11,683 nt of DNA from an uncultured Clostridiaceae bacterium (GTDB taxonomy: Bacteria > Bacillota > Clostridia > Lachnospirales > Lachnospiraceae). A program made the position numbers and the translations under genes. Position 1 is the stretch's first letter. Each line of letters starts with the position of its first letter. The notes beneath the pieces are model-generated. The model was not told where the DNA came from and did not search any database. It saw only the letters and a list, made by a program, of their open reading frames with translations. The stretch spans positions 1-11,683 of the forward strand of contig CATLIJ010000052.1 in the NCBI GenBank assembly GCA_949948825.1, written 5' to 3'. Positions 1 through 6,452 of this stretch are shown here, one piece after another.

Positions 1-1
1 T

Positions 2-1321
2 ACCATTGTGGAGACTGTGGTGGAGCCGGCCAAGACAGAGGAGAAGGAGAATGAGAACGGTGAGAAGGAGACCGTGGAGATTGAGCCGTCCAGGGAACGC
101 TATAAGATCTTAAAGCGTCCGGAGGCATTAAATGATACCACTCCTTTGTGGAACAAGCATCCCAATGAGTGTACGGAGGAAGAGTACCGGGCCTTTTACC
201 GAAAGGTATTTATGGATTACAAGGAGCCTCTCTTCTGGATTCATTTGAATATGGACTATCCGTTTAACTTAAAGGGAATTTTGTATTTCCCCAAGATTAA
301 TACAGAGTATGATTCCATTGAGGGAACCATCAAACTTTATAATACCCAGGTATTTATTGCAGATAACATTAAGGAAGTAATTCCGGAATTTCTGATGCTG
401 TTAAAGGGCGCTATTGATTGTCCGGATCTGCCTTTGAATGTATCCCGGAGCGCATTGCAGAACGATGGATTTGTAAAGAAAATTTCGGACTATATTACCA
501 AAAAGGTGGCTGACAAGCTGACTGGCATGTGTAAGACCGACCGGGAGAATTATGAGAAATATTGGGATGATATTGCTCCGTTTATTAAGTTTGGCTGCAT
601 TAAGGATGAGAAATTTGCCGAGAAGATGAACGATTATATTCTGTTCAAGAACTTAGAGGGCAAATATCTGACCTTAAAGGATTGTCTGGAGGAGAATAAG
701 GAAAAGCATGAGAACAAGGTTTTCTATGTGACAGACGAGAAGGAACAGAGCCAGTATATTAACATGTTTAAGGAGGAGGGGCTGGATGCGGTTATTCTGC
801 CTCACAATATTGACAATCCTTTTATCAATCATCTGGAGCAGAAGAATGAAGGCCTGAAATTCCTGCGGATTGATGCTGACCTCAATGATACCTTTAAGGA
901 AGAGGTGAAGGAGGATGATGAGGAATTTAAGAAGACAGCAGAAACCCTCACTGAGATTTTCAAGAAAGCTCTTGGGAATGATAAGCTTGAGGTGAAGGTA
1001 GAAAAGCTGAAGAATGAGAATATTTCCTCCATGCTGACTGTGGCAGAGGAGAGCCGCCGGATGCAGGACATGATGAAAATGTACAACATGTATGGCATGG
1101 ACCCGTCCATGTTTGGCGGAGCTGGCGAGACCCTGGTATTGAATGCCAACCACAAGCTGGTGCAGTATGTGCTGAATCACAGGGAGGGGGAGAACACAGC
1201 AAAGTTCTGTGAGCAGCTGTATGATCTGGCGCTTCTTAGCCATGGCACGCTGAATCCGGAGCGCATGACCAAATTTATTGCAAGAAGCAATGAGATTATG
1301 ATGATGATGGCAGCAGAGTGA
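2..1321 (+). CDS. htpG: HtpG, Hsp90-family molecular chaperone (5' end cut off by window edge)
   Basis: Cytosolic ATP-dependent chaperone of the Hsp90 family. The frame is open to the left edge, so the true start and the N-terminal ATP-binding domain (roughly 200-240 residues) lie outside the window; about 439 residues remain. What is visible begins in a Glu/Lys-rich linker, then the middle domain with the segments WNKHPNE, EPLFWIHLNMDYPF and GILYFPK. The conserved LPLNVSRSALQ stretch (about 428-460) carries the Arg that in characterised Hsp90s reaches into the ATP site. The C-terminal dimerisation domain includes ESRRMQDMMKMY and ends in a Met-rich tail. The stop is TGA at 1319-1321 and a strong terminator follows, so htpG is the last gene of its transcript. 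The acidic linker is longer than in E. coli HtpG, a style I associate with clostridia. Family assignment is certain from multiple conserved blocks. Confidence 0.97.
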   Translation, partial: TIVETVVEPAKTEEKENENGEKETVEIEPSRERYKILKRPEALNDTTPLWNKHPNECTEEEYRAFYRKVFMDYKEPLFWIHLNMDYPFNLKGILYFPKINTEYDSIEGTIKLYNTQVFIADNIKEVIPEFLMLLKGAIDCPDLPLNVSRSALQNDGFVKKISDYITKKVADKLTGMCKTDRENYEKYWDDIAPFIKFGCIKDEKFAEKMNDYILFKNLEGKYLTLKDCLEENKEKHENKVFYVTDEKEQSQYINMFKEEGLDAVILPHNIDNPFINHLEQKNEGLKFLRIDADLNDTFKEEVKEDDEEFKKTAETLTEIFKKALGNDKLEVKVEKLKNENISSMLTVAEESRRMQDMMKMYNMYGMDPSMFGGAGETLVLNANHKLVQYVLNHREGENTAKFCEQLYDLALLSHGTLNPERMTKFIARSNEIMMMMAAE

Positions 1322-1334
1322 GATAAGAATATAG

Positions 1335-1376
1335 AAAAGGGAAGCCCTGGGAGCATGAGACAGGCTTCCCTTTTTT
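1335..1376 (+). terminator. Intrinsic terminator of htpG, probably bidirectional
   Basis: AAAAGGGAAGCC (1335-1346) pairs with GGCTTCCCTTTT (1363-1374), giving a 12-bp stem with a 16-nt loop. It sits 13 nt after the htpG stop and runs into a T tract (TTTTTT at 1371-1376). The A run on the left arm provides a U tract on the other strand, so it could also stop minus-strand transcription. Confidence 0.92.
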
Positions 1377-1391
1377 ATGCACACCGGGTGG

Positions 1392-1448
1392 AGAGGAGTA
1401 GGGACGCTTATGCTGCCCTGCCCTGGCGCGGCGGGCAGGGATTCCTCT
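1392..1448. repeat. GC-rich nested inverted repeat in the htpG-downstream gap
   Basis: A perfect 8-bp inverted repeat CCCTGCCC (1416-1423) / GGGCAGGG (1433-1440) with a 9-nt loop is framed by an outer AGAGGA (1392-1397) / TCCTCT (1443-1448). No T run follows on either strand, so it is not a clear terminator. It lies between the htpG terminator and the next promoter, and together with these elements accounts for the gap up to the small ORF at 1521. Function is unknown. Confidence 0.5.
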
Positions 1449-1469
1449 GTTCCATAAAAAAAGAATGAC

Positions 1470-1497
1470 TTGTAAGTATATCAAAAAACAGTATAAT
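1470..1497 (+). promoter_or_regulatory. Sigma-A type promoter ahead of the small ORF / DUF3592 / RNA repair genes
   Basis: TTGTAA (1470-1475), a 16-nt spacer and a perfect TATAAT (1492-1497) in an AT-rich stretch. Transcription would start near 1504, leaving only about 17 nt before the ATG at 1521, which has its own strong ribosome site. This is the only convincing promoter I see between the htpG terminator and the RNA ligase gene, so it may serve the whole run to 4130. Confidence 0.6.
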
Positions 1498-1520
1498 AAT
1501 ATTAAGGAAGGAGGGATTTT

Positions 1521-1598
1521 ATGTTAGCGCAGGATAATCTAAAAGTTGGTATGTTTCTTACACCAGACAAGAATTGGTTTGAAAAAATCAGGAAGTGA
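1521..1598 (+). CDS. Small ORF, 25 residues, function unknown
   Basis: The frame opens MLAQDNLKVGMFLTP and ends in FEKIRK before a TGA at 1596-1598. Its support is positional. A near-perfect Shine-Dalgarno AAGGAGGG (1507-1514) stands 6 nt before the ATG, a good promoter lies just upstream, and the next gene's ribosome site begins 17 nt after its stop. It has no membrane segment and no repeated regulatory codons that would mark a classical amino-acid attenuator. It could be a translated small protein, a leader peptide affecting the downstream DUF3592 gene, or the start of a decayed longer gene. I do not recognise the sequence with confidence. Confidence 0.45.
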   Translation: MLAQDNLKVGMFLTPDKNWFEKIRK

Positions 1599-1629
1599 TT
1601 TGGGGTGTTCGTAAAGAGGAGGGAATGAA

Positions 1630-2067
1630 ATGGATTCTGCAGCAGTTCATGATGAATTTGATATGATACTTATTATGTTTTGTGTCTTTCCCCTGTATTT
1701 TCTTTTCCTTTTATCCCAAGTCTGGTTTTTTTTCCGTACCAGGTCCTGGCATGGAACGGTCCTGTCAACGGTTACAAAGGTTGAAAGAGATTTTCATACA
1801 AAAAGATATCGGAAAATTTATTATGAATATCCGGTTGTCACTTATTCCATTGGAGATACTACCTATACGGATGATTATGCCATCCGGGAGGCGCCGGTCG
1901 GCTTTTATCAGGTGGGGCAGAAGATTCCCATTCGGTACGACGAAAATAATCCAAAAGATTTTGTCTTTCAGGATGAGTTCAGACGTATTAATTATATTCT
2001 GTCAATGATTTTGTATATAGGGATTTTTATATTTCTTTTGTTTTTATTGGCAGGCGAGATAGTTTAG
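1630..2067 (+). CDS. DUF3592-like membrane protein
   Basis: A 145-residue protein with two hydrophobic segments: an N-terminal one (about residues 12-34, rich in Phe and Leu) and a C-terminal one (about 122-143). Between them lies a soluble beta-rich domain of about 85 residues. That domain starts GTVLSTVTKVE and carries VVTYSIGDTTYTDDY and GQKIPIRYDENNPKDFVF. The pattern of GxV...YxPxVxY...GxxYxxxY...GxxVxVxYDPxNP is that of DUF3592 proteins, whose function is not known. The start is ATG 1630, six bases after GAGGAGGG (1616-1623); the ATG at 1625 is too close and out of frame. It is followed by the RNA ligase gene 53 bp downstream on the same strand, but a link to RNA repair is only positional. 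Confidence 0.75.
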   Translation: MDSAAVHDEFDMILIMFCVFPLYFLFLLSQVWFFFRTRSWHGTVLSTVTKVERDFHTKRYRKIYYEYPVVTYSIGDTTYTDDYAIREAPVGFYQVGQKIPIRYDENNPKDFVFQDEFRRINYILSMILYIGIFIFLLFLLAGEIV

Positions 2068-2082
2068 CTTTTTGTAAAAGCT
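2066..2082 (+). repeat. AT-rich perfect hairpin overlapping the DUF3592 gene stop
   Basis: AGCTTTT (2066-2072) and AAAAGCT (2076-2082) form a 7-bp inverted repeat around TGT, starting inside the TAG stop. It is weak (mostly A-U pairs) and no T tract follows, so at best it is a partial terminator or an RNA-processing/3'-protection hairpin between the membrane protein and the ligase. Confidence 0.4.
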
Positions 2083-2120
2083 GCAGGATTGGGGTGAGCG
2101 TAATGGAGAGGAGGCAGGAA

Positions 2121-2909
2121 ATGGAACAGCTTTATAAATATCCCCGCACCCGCCATGTGGAGGGTTCGCGGAAACAGGCAGGAGATGAGGATTTAAACAG
2201 TGTGAGATTTGAGGAGATCCGGGGAAAATATCTGGTTCTGGAGGAGAAGATCGATGGAGCCAACAGCGGAATCAGTTTTGATGAGAAGGGAGAGCTGTAT
2301 TTACAGAGCCGGGGACATTTCCTGAACGGAGGATATGGGGAGCGGCAGTTTGATTGGATGAAAATGTGGGCAAAGTGTTTTCAGGAAAGACTGTGGGAGG
2401 TTTTGGGAAGCCGGTATATTATGTATGGGGAATGGATGTTTGCCAAGCATACGGTTTTCTATGATCAGCTGCCTCATTATTTTATGGAATTTGATATTTT
2501 TGATAAAAAAGAAAAGCGGTTTTTTTCCACTGCAAAGAGGAGAGAGATTTTAAAGAATGCTCCTTTTGTGCAGTCAGTACCAGTACTGGATATGGGAAGG
2601 TATGAAAAGCTTTCGGATATTACGGATTACATTGGACAAAGTAATTTTATATCAAAAGAACCAGAGAAAAGCCTGGAGGAGCAGTGTATTAAGTATGGGG
2701 TGGATCTGGAGAAAACCAAAGCTCAGACCGATCTTAGCGGGACAATGGAAGGAATCTATATCAAGGTGGAAGAGGGAGACTATACAGTGGGCCGGTTGAA
2801 ATTTGTCCGTGCTTCTTTTCTCAATTCGATTTTGGATTCAGAGAGTCATTGGATGAACCGGCCTTTGGTGGCAAACCGGCTGGCAGAGGGAACTGATTTA
2901 TTCACATGA
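2121..2909 (+). CDS. RNA ligase family protein (ATP-dependent nucleotidyltransferase)
   Basis: Predicted to seal RNA 3'-OH/5'-phosphate ends through a lysine-AMP intermediate; cytosolic. The covalent nucleotidyltransferase motifs are all present in order. Motif I is KIDG (Lys43 as the AMP acceptor). YGEWMFAKHT (102-111) holds motif III, MEFDIFD (122-128) is motif IIIa, EGIYIK (210-215) is motif IV, and RLKF with Lys227 is motif V. At 262 residues it is close to a bare adenylyltransferase domain, shorter than T4 Rnl2 (334), with little room for a C-terminal accessory domain. Start: GTG 2094 and ATG 2103 are in frame, but AGGAGG at 2109-2114 lies 6 nt before ATG 2121, and starting there gives MEQLYKYPRTRH, the usual N-terminus of this family. 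The next gene is an HD-polynucleotide kinase 75 bp downstream, which prepares the ends a ligase needs. RNA over DNA as substrate is inferred from family resemblance. Confidence 0.9.
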   Translation: MEQLYKYPRTRHVEGSRKQAGDEDLNSVRFEEIRGKYLVLEEKIDGANSGISFDEKGELYLQSRGHFLNGGYGERQFDWMKMWAKCFQERLWEVLGSRYIMYGEWMFAKHTVFYDQLPHYFMEFDIFDKKEKRFFSTAKRREILKNAPFVQSVPVLDMGRYEKLSDITDYIGQSNFISKEPEKSLEEQCIKYGVDLEKTKAQTDLSGTMEGIYIKVEEGDYTVGRLKFVRASFLNSILDSESHWMNRPLVANRLAEGTDLFT

Positions 2910-2920
2910 TGGTGTTTTTG

Positions 2921-2961
2921 AAATCATGTGGCCTCAATCCCATTCACTTTAGGCAATGGGT
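2921..2961 (+). repeat. Dispersed intergenic repeat, copy 1
   Basis: A stretch between the ligase stop and the HD-kinase ribosome site that matches a second copy at 10884-10927. The first 32 bases agree at 28 positions, including the exact blocks ATGTGGCC and CAATCCCATTC, and both copies then end in ATGGGT. Here the closing arm is degenerate (GTTCACGG instead of GGCCACA), so only the inner CCCAT/ATGGG pairing and an outer GTG/CAC remain. Confidence 0.7.
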
Positions 2962-2984
2962 CGTTCACGGAAGGAGGAGAAGGC

Positions 2985-4130
2985 ATGAAGGAAAGGGAGC
3001 AGGGAATCCTGGGATGGGTCCGGGAGAGCGGATTTTTGCTGGACCGGGTGGCAGAGCGGTATCCGGAGCTGAATTTGCTGAAAGGGGTGCAGCAGAATCC
3101 CCATTATCACAGAGAGGGAGATGTGTATGTTCACACAAAGAGAGTGTGCGGTGAGCTGCTTAAGCTTCCCCAATGGGATCAGCTGACAAGCCAGGACCAG
3201 GAGATGCTGTTTCTGGCAGCAGCTTTTCACGATATTGGAAAACCGGCATGTACAAAGCTTCAGGATGGCAGATGGACTTCCCCCAAGCATACGATTGTGG
3301 GGGAGCGGGTGTTCCGGGCTATGGCCTACCGTGGGGCCAGCCGGTTTAAAATGACCTTTTGGGAGAGGGAGCGGGTGGCAAAGCTGGTTCGTTTTCACGG
3401 GCTTCCTGCATGGTTCTGGAAAAAGAAAAGAATGGATTATGACCTATATCGGGCAGCAGAGACAGTGCCTCTTGGGCTTTTATATTTGCTTGCAAAGGCA
3501 GACGCCAGAGGAAGAATCAGCGATGAGCCAGGGGAACTGGAAGAGCATGGAGAACTGTTTGCTGATTATGGAAAGGAGCTGGGAATATGGGAGAAGCCCT
3601 TTGATTTTGCCAATGCCTATACCCGCTATCAGTATTTTCATAAAGAAGACCTTCTTCCAGGAGCCGCTTTGTTTGACCCTACAGAATTTGACGTATGGAT
3701 GATGGCAGGGGTTCCCCTGTCTGGCAAGGATACCTGGATTGAGAAAAATGGAGGCGGCAGACCGGTAATCTCTCTGGATGAGATTCGGGAGGAGCTGGGA
3801 ATTTCACCAAAGGAAGGGTCAGGAAAGGTAGTGAATCTGGCTGTTTCACGGGCCAGAGCCCTGCTTCGGAATAAAGAGCCGTTTATTTGGAATGCCACCA
3901 ATCTGACCCAGGAAATCAGGCAGAAGTTATGCGGATTATTTGCAGGGTATGGGGCCAGAGTGCATATGATTTATCTGGAAGCGCCTTATGAGGAGCTGCT
4001 TCGGAGAAATCAGATTCGGCCAAGACAGATTCCGGAGCCGGTATTGGAGAAAATGATTGATAAGCTGGAGATGCCGGAGACCTGGGAGGGCCATGAGGTG
4101 AAGTATATACCACAGGCTGATTCGGAATAA
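2985..4130 (+). CDS. HD-domain phosphoesterase fused to 5'-OH polynucleotide kinase (HD-Pnk type RNA end-healing enzyme)
   Basis: A 381-residue two-domain protein. The N-terminal HD domain has His50, the His82-Asp83 pair (AAFHDIGKP), His102, His138 (RFHGLP) and Asp173 (AKADARGR) as metal-ligand candidates. The C-terminal P-loop kinase has Walker A GVPLSGKDT (242-250), an Asp at 265 (SLDEI) as likely general base, the NATN motif (303-306) and an Arg-rich lid (RRNQIRPRQ). The layout matches Runella slithyformis HD-Pnk, in which the HD part removes 2',3'-cyclic or 2'/3'-phosphates and the kinase phosphorylates 5'-OH ends. Those reactions give exactly the ends sealed by the upstream RNA ligase. 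Start: AAGGAGGAG (2971-2979) is 5 nt before ATG 2985; the in-frame GTG 2928 lies inside a repeat and lacks a ribosome site. Its last 121 bp overlap the convergent CapA frame. Activities are inferred from motifs. Confidence 0.9.
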   Translation: MKEREQGILGWVRESGFLLDRVAERYPELNLLKGVQQNPHYHREGDVYVHTKRVCGELLKLPQWDQLTSQDQEMLFLAAAFHDIGKPACTKLQDGRWTSPKHTIVGERVFRAMAYRGASRFKMTFWERERVAKLVRFHGLPAWFWKKKRMDYDLYRAAETVPLGLLYLLAKADARGRISDEPGELEEHGELFADYGKELGIWEKPFDFANAYTRYQYFHKEDLLPGAALFDPTEFDVWMMAGVPLSGKDTWIEKNGGGRPVISLDEIREELGISPKEGSGKVVNLAVSRARALLRNKEPFIWNATNLTQEIRQKLCGLFAGYGARVHMIYLEAPYEELLRRNQIRPRQIPEPVLEKMIDKLEMPETWEGHEVKYIPQADSE

Positions 4131-5314
4131 GGGGGAGCCGGGTGCAGGCTCCCCTCTTCCTCAATCTCCACATCAAAGGATATGCTTTCCATATACTGGA
4201 AGAATTCCTGCAGCTTATCCTGTTCGGTCAGCATTCGGGTATAACCAGCTGATGAGGTTCCTGGAATCAGCCGCAGGGCAGGAGACTGGTCTTGGTCGCC
4301 AGACAGATCCCATGTGACTTCTAACAGAGCAGTGCGGGGAATGGAGCTTCCGAAAACAAAATTTCCCAGGCTGTACACGATTCCTTTTCCCTTATAGTAT
4401 TCCATTCCCTGAAGCACATGGGGATGGGAGCCAATGATTAAATCAGCGCCGGAATCAATCATCTGTCTGGCCATGGTTCTTTGATATTCCTGGGGAGCCT
4501 GGTCCCGCTCAATCCCCCAGTGAATGCATACAATCACAAAATCATGGTCCTGCTTTCTTGCCTGGATTTCTTCGGTGAGAATGGCCATGTCGTAGGCTGC
4601 AAGCATTCCGGGATGCTCCTTTCCAGCGGCCCAGCTGGATACAGGGATTACCCGCGTGGCTCCGATGACAGCAATCTTCTTGTCTTTCCATGCAATTGTA
4701 ACCGGACGCCTTGCTGCTTCCAGGTTGGGGCCAGCCCCTGTGTGGAGAATCCCTGCCTGGTCCAGAAGGTCACAGGAATCAAGAAGGGCCTCCGGACCGA
4801 AATCCAGGGCATGGTTATTGGCCAGTGTCACCCCGTCAATTCCCATTTCCTGAAACAGCTGGATGCGTGCTGGAGGAAGCCGGAAGGTATATTGCTTATC
4901 CGGCGCAGCGCTGCCTCTGGCACTGAAAGGAAATTCCTGATTTACAAAGAAGAAGTCTGCGTCAGCAATCCGGTTCCGGTAATGTTCGTCCAAAACCCCA
5001 TGGATTCCTCCTGCCTGGTCGTAGGCATTGAGCACATGGTCTGAAAGAAGCACATCTCCGGAAAATAACAGAGTAAAAGTTTCCTCCTCTGGTTTGGATG
5101 GTTCTTCCTTTTCCTCCAGTAAAGAGGGGGACGTCTCCTGCTGGCTGCTTCCATTGTCTATGGCAAGAGGAGGCAGGGATTCGACTCCTGCCTCGGTCTT
5201 GCCGGGGATTCCTGCGCTGTCAGAACCAATGGATGCGTACTGCTTTTCATTGCATCCGGAAAGAAGCAGAATCAAAGCTGCCATACACAAAGACTGGTAT
5301 TTGTATTTTCCCAT
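4010..5314 (-). CDS. CapA-family lipoprotein (metallophosphatase-like fold)
   Basis: A 434-residue predicted lipoprotein. The N-terminus has a Lys/Tyr start, a hydrophobic core and the lipobox LLSGC (Cys21), so it should be anchored to the outer face of the membrane. A Ser/Glu/Pro-rich linker leads to the CapA domain (about 79-375), with SGDVLL (85-90), NQEFPF (125-130), LANNHALDFG (164-173), CIHWG (263-267), GSHPHVLQG (295-303) and YSLGNFVFG (314-322). The family includes poly-gamma-glutamate capsule proteins, but most lipoprotein members have no proven reaction. No PgsB/C partners are present, so capsule synthesis is not supported. The ribosome site is weak (AAAAGG, 8 nt upstream). The gene follows DegV by 54 bp and may be cotranscribed. 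Unusually, the domain seems to end near residue 390 and the frame then runs on for about 40 residues antisense to the HD-kinase gene, through that gene's terminator hairpin. Confidence 0.88.
   Translation of the reverse strand: MGKYKYQSLCMAALILLLSGCNEKQYASIGSDSAGIPGKTEAGVESLPPLAIDNGSSQQETSPSLLEEKEEPSKPEEETFTLLFSGDVLLSDHVLNAYDQAGGIHGVLDEHYRNRIADADFFFVNQEFPFSARGSAAPDKQYTFRLPPARIQLFQEMGIDGVTLANNHALDFGPEALLDSCDLLDQAGILHTGAGPNLEAARRPVTIAWKDKKIAVIGATRVIPVSSWAAGKEHPGMLAAYDMAILTEEIQARKQDHDFVIVCIHWGIERDQAPQEYQRTMARQMIDSGADLIIGSHPHVLQGMEYYKGKGIVYSLGNFVFGSSIPRTALLEVTWDLSGDQDQSPALRLIPGTSSAGYTRMLTEQDKLQEFFQYMESISFDVEIEEEGSLHPAPPYSESACGIYFTSWPSQVSGISSLSIIFSNTGSGICLGRI
4131..4158 (+). terminator. Probable terminator of the RNA repair genes
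   Basis: Immediately after the HD-kinase TAA, GGGGAGCC (4132-4139) pairs with GGCTCCCC (4147-4154) around a 7-nt loop and is followed by TCTT, a poor U tract. The same bases are coding (minus strand) in the CapA frame. Confidence 0.55.
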
Positions 5315-5368
5315 ATTGCCAAATCCTTTTAGATAAGAGTAGTCATTGCCGTATTTTTTACAGGCTCC

Positions 5369-6205
5369 TTAAACCGCTACAATAATTCCTCCGTCTCCGG
5401 CATATAAGGTGGACACTCCGGCAGTTTCTGTAATCACAATCGGACCGGTCATTCCCAGCCGTTCCAGCTCTGCTTTGACCTGTTCAGCCCGCCGGGGCGC
5501 ATTGCAGTGAGCGATTGCAATTCGCTTCCCGGCAGAGCTTTGCAAATCACGGACAGCAATCTCGCACATCCGGTTCAATGCTTTTGATACACCTCTTGCC
5601 TGGTCCAGCTTTATGATCACTCCATGGTCTGCTCCCATGACTGGCTTGATGTTTAGGGCAGTGGCAAAAAAAGCCTGCAGTCCGGTCAGGCGTCCGTTCT
5701 TCCTTAAATATTCCAGGGAATCCAGCACAAAGTAGGTCTGTTGCTGATCCCGCTGCTCCAGGATCTGGCGGGAGATCTGGGAGAAGTCAAGTCCCTGGTC
5801 ATACAGATCGCAGATAGCCATGGCAAGATTCAGCTCCCCGGAGGCAGCGGATTCAGAATCAATAATGAGAATATTTTTCGGCCCATGCTCCTCTTCGTAC
5901 AGATTCTTCCCTACCAGGGCGCTGTTGTAGGAGCCGCTTAAATGGCTGGACAGAGTGATCACATAAATATCGTCTTCTTCACATTCATAGGCTTTTTTAA
6001 AGGCTTCCGGGGATGGGCATGCGGTCTTGGGGCATTCCTGACTTTCTTTGACCAGCTGTAAAAAAGCTTTTTGATCAAAGCTTTCGTCATCCACAATCAT
6101 GGTATCTTCTACCTGCAGCGTCAGCGGCACAATCTGAAACCGCGAATCCTCTCTCATCTGCCTGGTTAAATCCAGACAGCTGTCACCGACAATCTTATAA
6201 CTCAT
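5369..6205 (-). CDS. DegV family protein (fatty-acid binding, FakB-like)
   Basis: A 278-residue DegV-fold protein; members bind fatty acids and some (FakB) present them to a fatty-acid kinase. Visible family marks are an N-terminal YKIVGDSCLDL in place of the usual DSxxDL, the TACPSP motif, TLSSHLSGSYNSA, the IIDSESAASG strand, LEYLRKNGRL and a C-terminal GDGGIIVAV. Start: a longer frame exists, but AGGAGG (minus strand, 6217-6212) lies 6 nt before ATG 6205, giving MSYKIVGD; the ATG at 6211 abuts the ribosome site directly. The length is normal for the family. A good promoter sits about 85 bp upstream and the capA-like gene follows. The lipid ligand is not predictable from this sequence. Confidence 0.92.
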   Translation of the reverse strand: MSYKIVGDSCLDLTRQMREDSRFQIVPLTLQVEDTMIVDDESFDQKAFLQLVKESQECPKTACPSPEAFKKAYECEEDDIYVITLSSHLSGSYNSALVGKNLYEEEHGPKNILIIDSESAASGELNLAMAICDLYDQGLDFSQISRQILEQRDQQQTYFVLDSLEYLRKNGRLTGLQAFFATALNIKPVMGADHGVIIKLDQARGVSKALNRMCEIAVRDLQSSAGKRIAIAHCNAPRRAEQVKAELERLGMTGPIVITETAGVSTLYAGDGGIIVAV

Positions 6206-6228
6206 ATTCATCCTCCTGAAGCCGTTTG

Positions 6229-6247
6229 CAGCAGCGGATGGCTGCTG
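6229..6247 (-). repeat. Hairpin in the DegV 5' leader
   Basis: CAGCAGC (6229-6235) and GCTGCTG (6241-6247) form a perfect 7-bp inverted repeat around a 5-nt loop. It lies between the promoter and the AGGAGG at 6212-6217, about 11 nt upstream of the ribosome site, so it could stabilise the mRNA or affect initiation. Confidence 0.45.
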
Positions 6248-6289
6248 TAACAATCGGGTTACTATATTACATAGTTTTAATTACTACTT

Positions 6290-6317
6290 ATTATAGCATA
6301 TATTTCAGATATTTCAA
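6290..6317 (-). promoter_or_regulatory. Sigma-A type promoter for the DegV/CapA genes
   Basis: On the minus strand TTGAAA (6317-6312), a 16-nt spacer and a perfect TATAAT (6295-6290). Transcription would start near 6283, giving a leader of about 78 nt to the DegV start. Confidence 0.7.
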
Positions 6318-6376
6318 TACCAGGATCAAGACATATGGGCAGATTCCATCAAGTACCAAAAAAGCCAGAGTCTTCT

Positions 6377-6405
6377 TTGACAGACAAGGAAAATTGTTAT
6401 AGAAT
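6377..6405 (+). promoter_or_regulatory. Sigma-A type promoter for the four-gene two-component operon
   Basis: A perfect TTGACA (6377-6382), an ideal 17-nt spacer and TAGAAT (6400-6405). Transcription would start near 6412, about 40 nt before the first start codon. It is divergent from the DegV promoter, with about 60 bp between the two -35 boxes. Confidence 0.8.
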
Positions 6406-6411
6406 AACAAT
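6393..6411. promoter_or_regulatory. Perfect palindrome over the -10 box, candidate operator
   Basis: ATTGTTAT (6393-6400), AGA, ATAACAAT (6404-6411): two perfect 8-bp arms around a 3-bp centre. The right part of the left arm and the start of the right arm are the -10 hexamer itself. A dimeric repressor bound here would block RNA polymerase. No binding protein is identified in the window; the OmpR-type regulator encoded by the operon normally prefers direct repeats, so it is not the obvious ligand. Confidence 0.55.
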
Positions 6412-6452
6412 AGTTCAATGCCGTTAAAATTAAGAGATTGAAGAAGGTTTGC

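Noticed and set aside
674..1384. Minus-strand frame of 236 codons antisense to htpG
   Set aside because: It lies wholly against a certain gene, its His/Leu/Ile-rich translation resembles no protein, and it runs through the htpG terminator.
1416..1440. GC-rich inverted repeat as a second terminator or a riboswitch
   Set aside because: No T tract on either strand and no recognisable riboswitch core; recorded only as an inverted repeat.
2094..2120. Upstream GTG 2094 and ATG 2103 starts for the RNA ligase
   Set aside because: The strong AGGAGG at 2109-2114 would be inside the coding region; it is placed correctly for ATG 2121, which gives the usual family N-terminus.
2928..2984. Upstream GTG start for the HD-kinase at 2928
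   Set aside because: It sits inside the dispersed repeat, lacks a ribosome site and adds residues outside the HD domain; ATG 2985 has AAGGAGGAG at ideal spacing.
4481..5044. Plus-strand frame of 187 codons inside the capA-like gene
   Set aside because: Antisense shadow of a lipoprotein with clear family motifs; no ribosome site and no recognisable domain.
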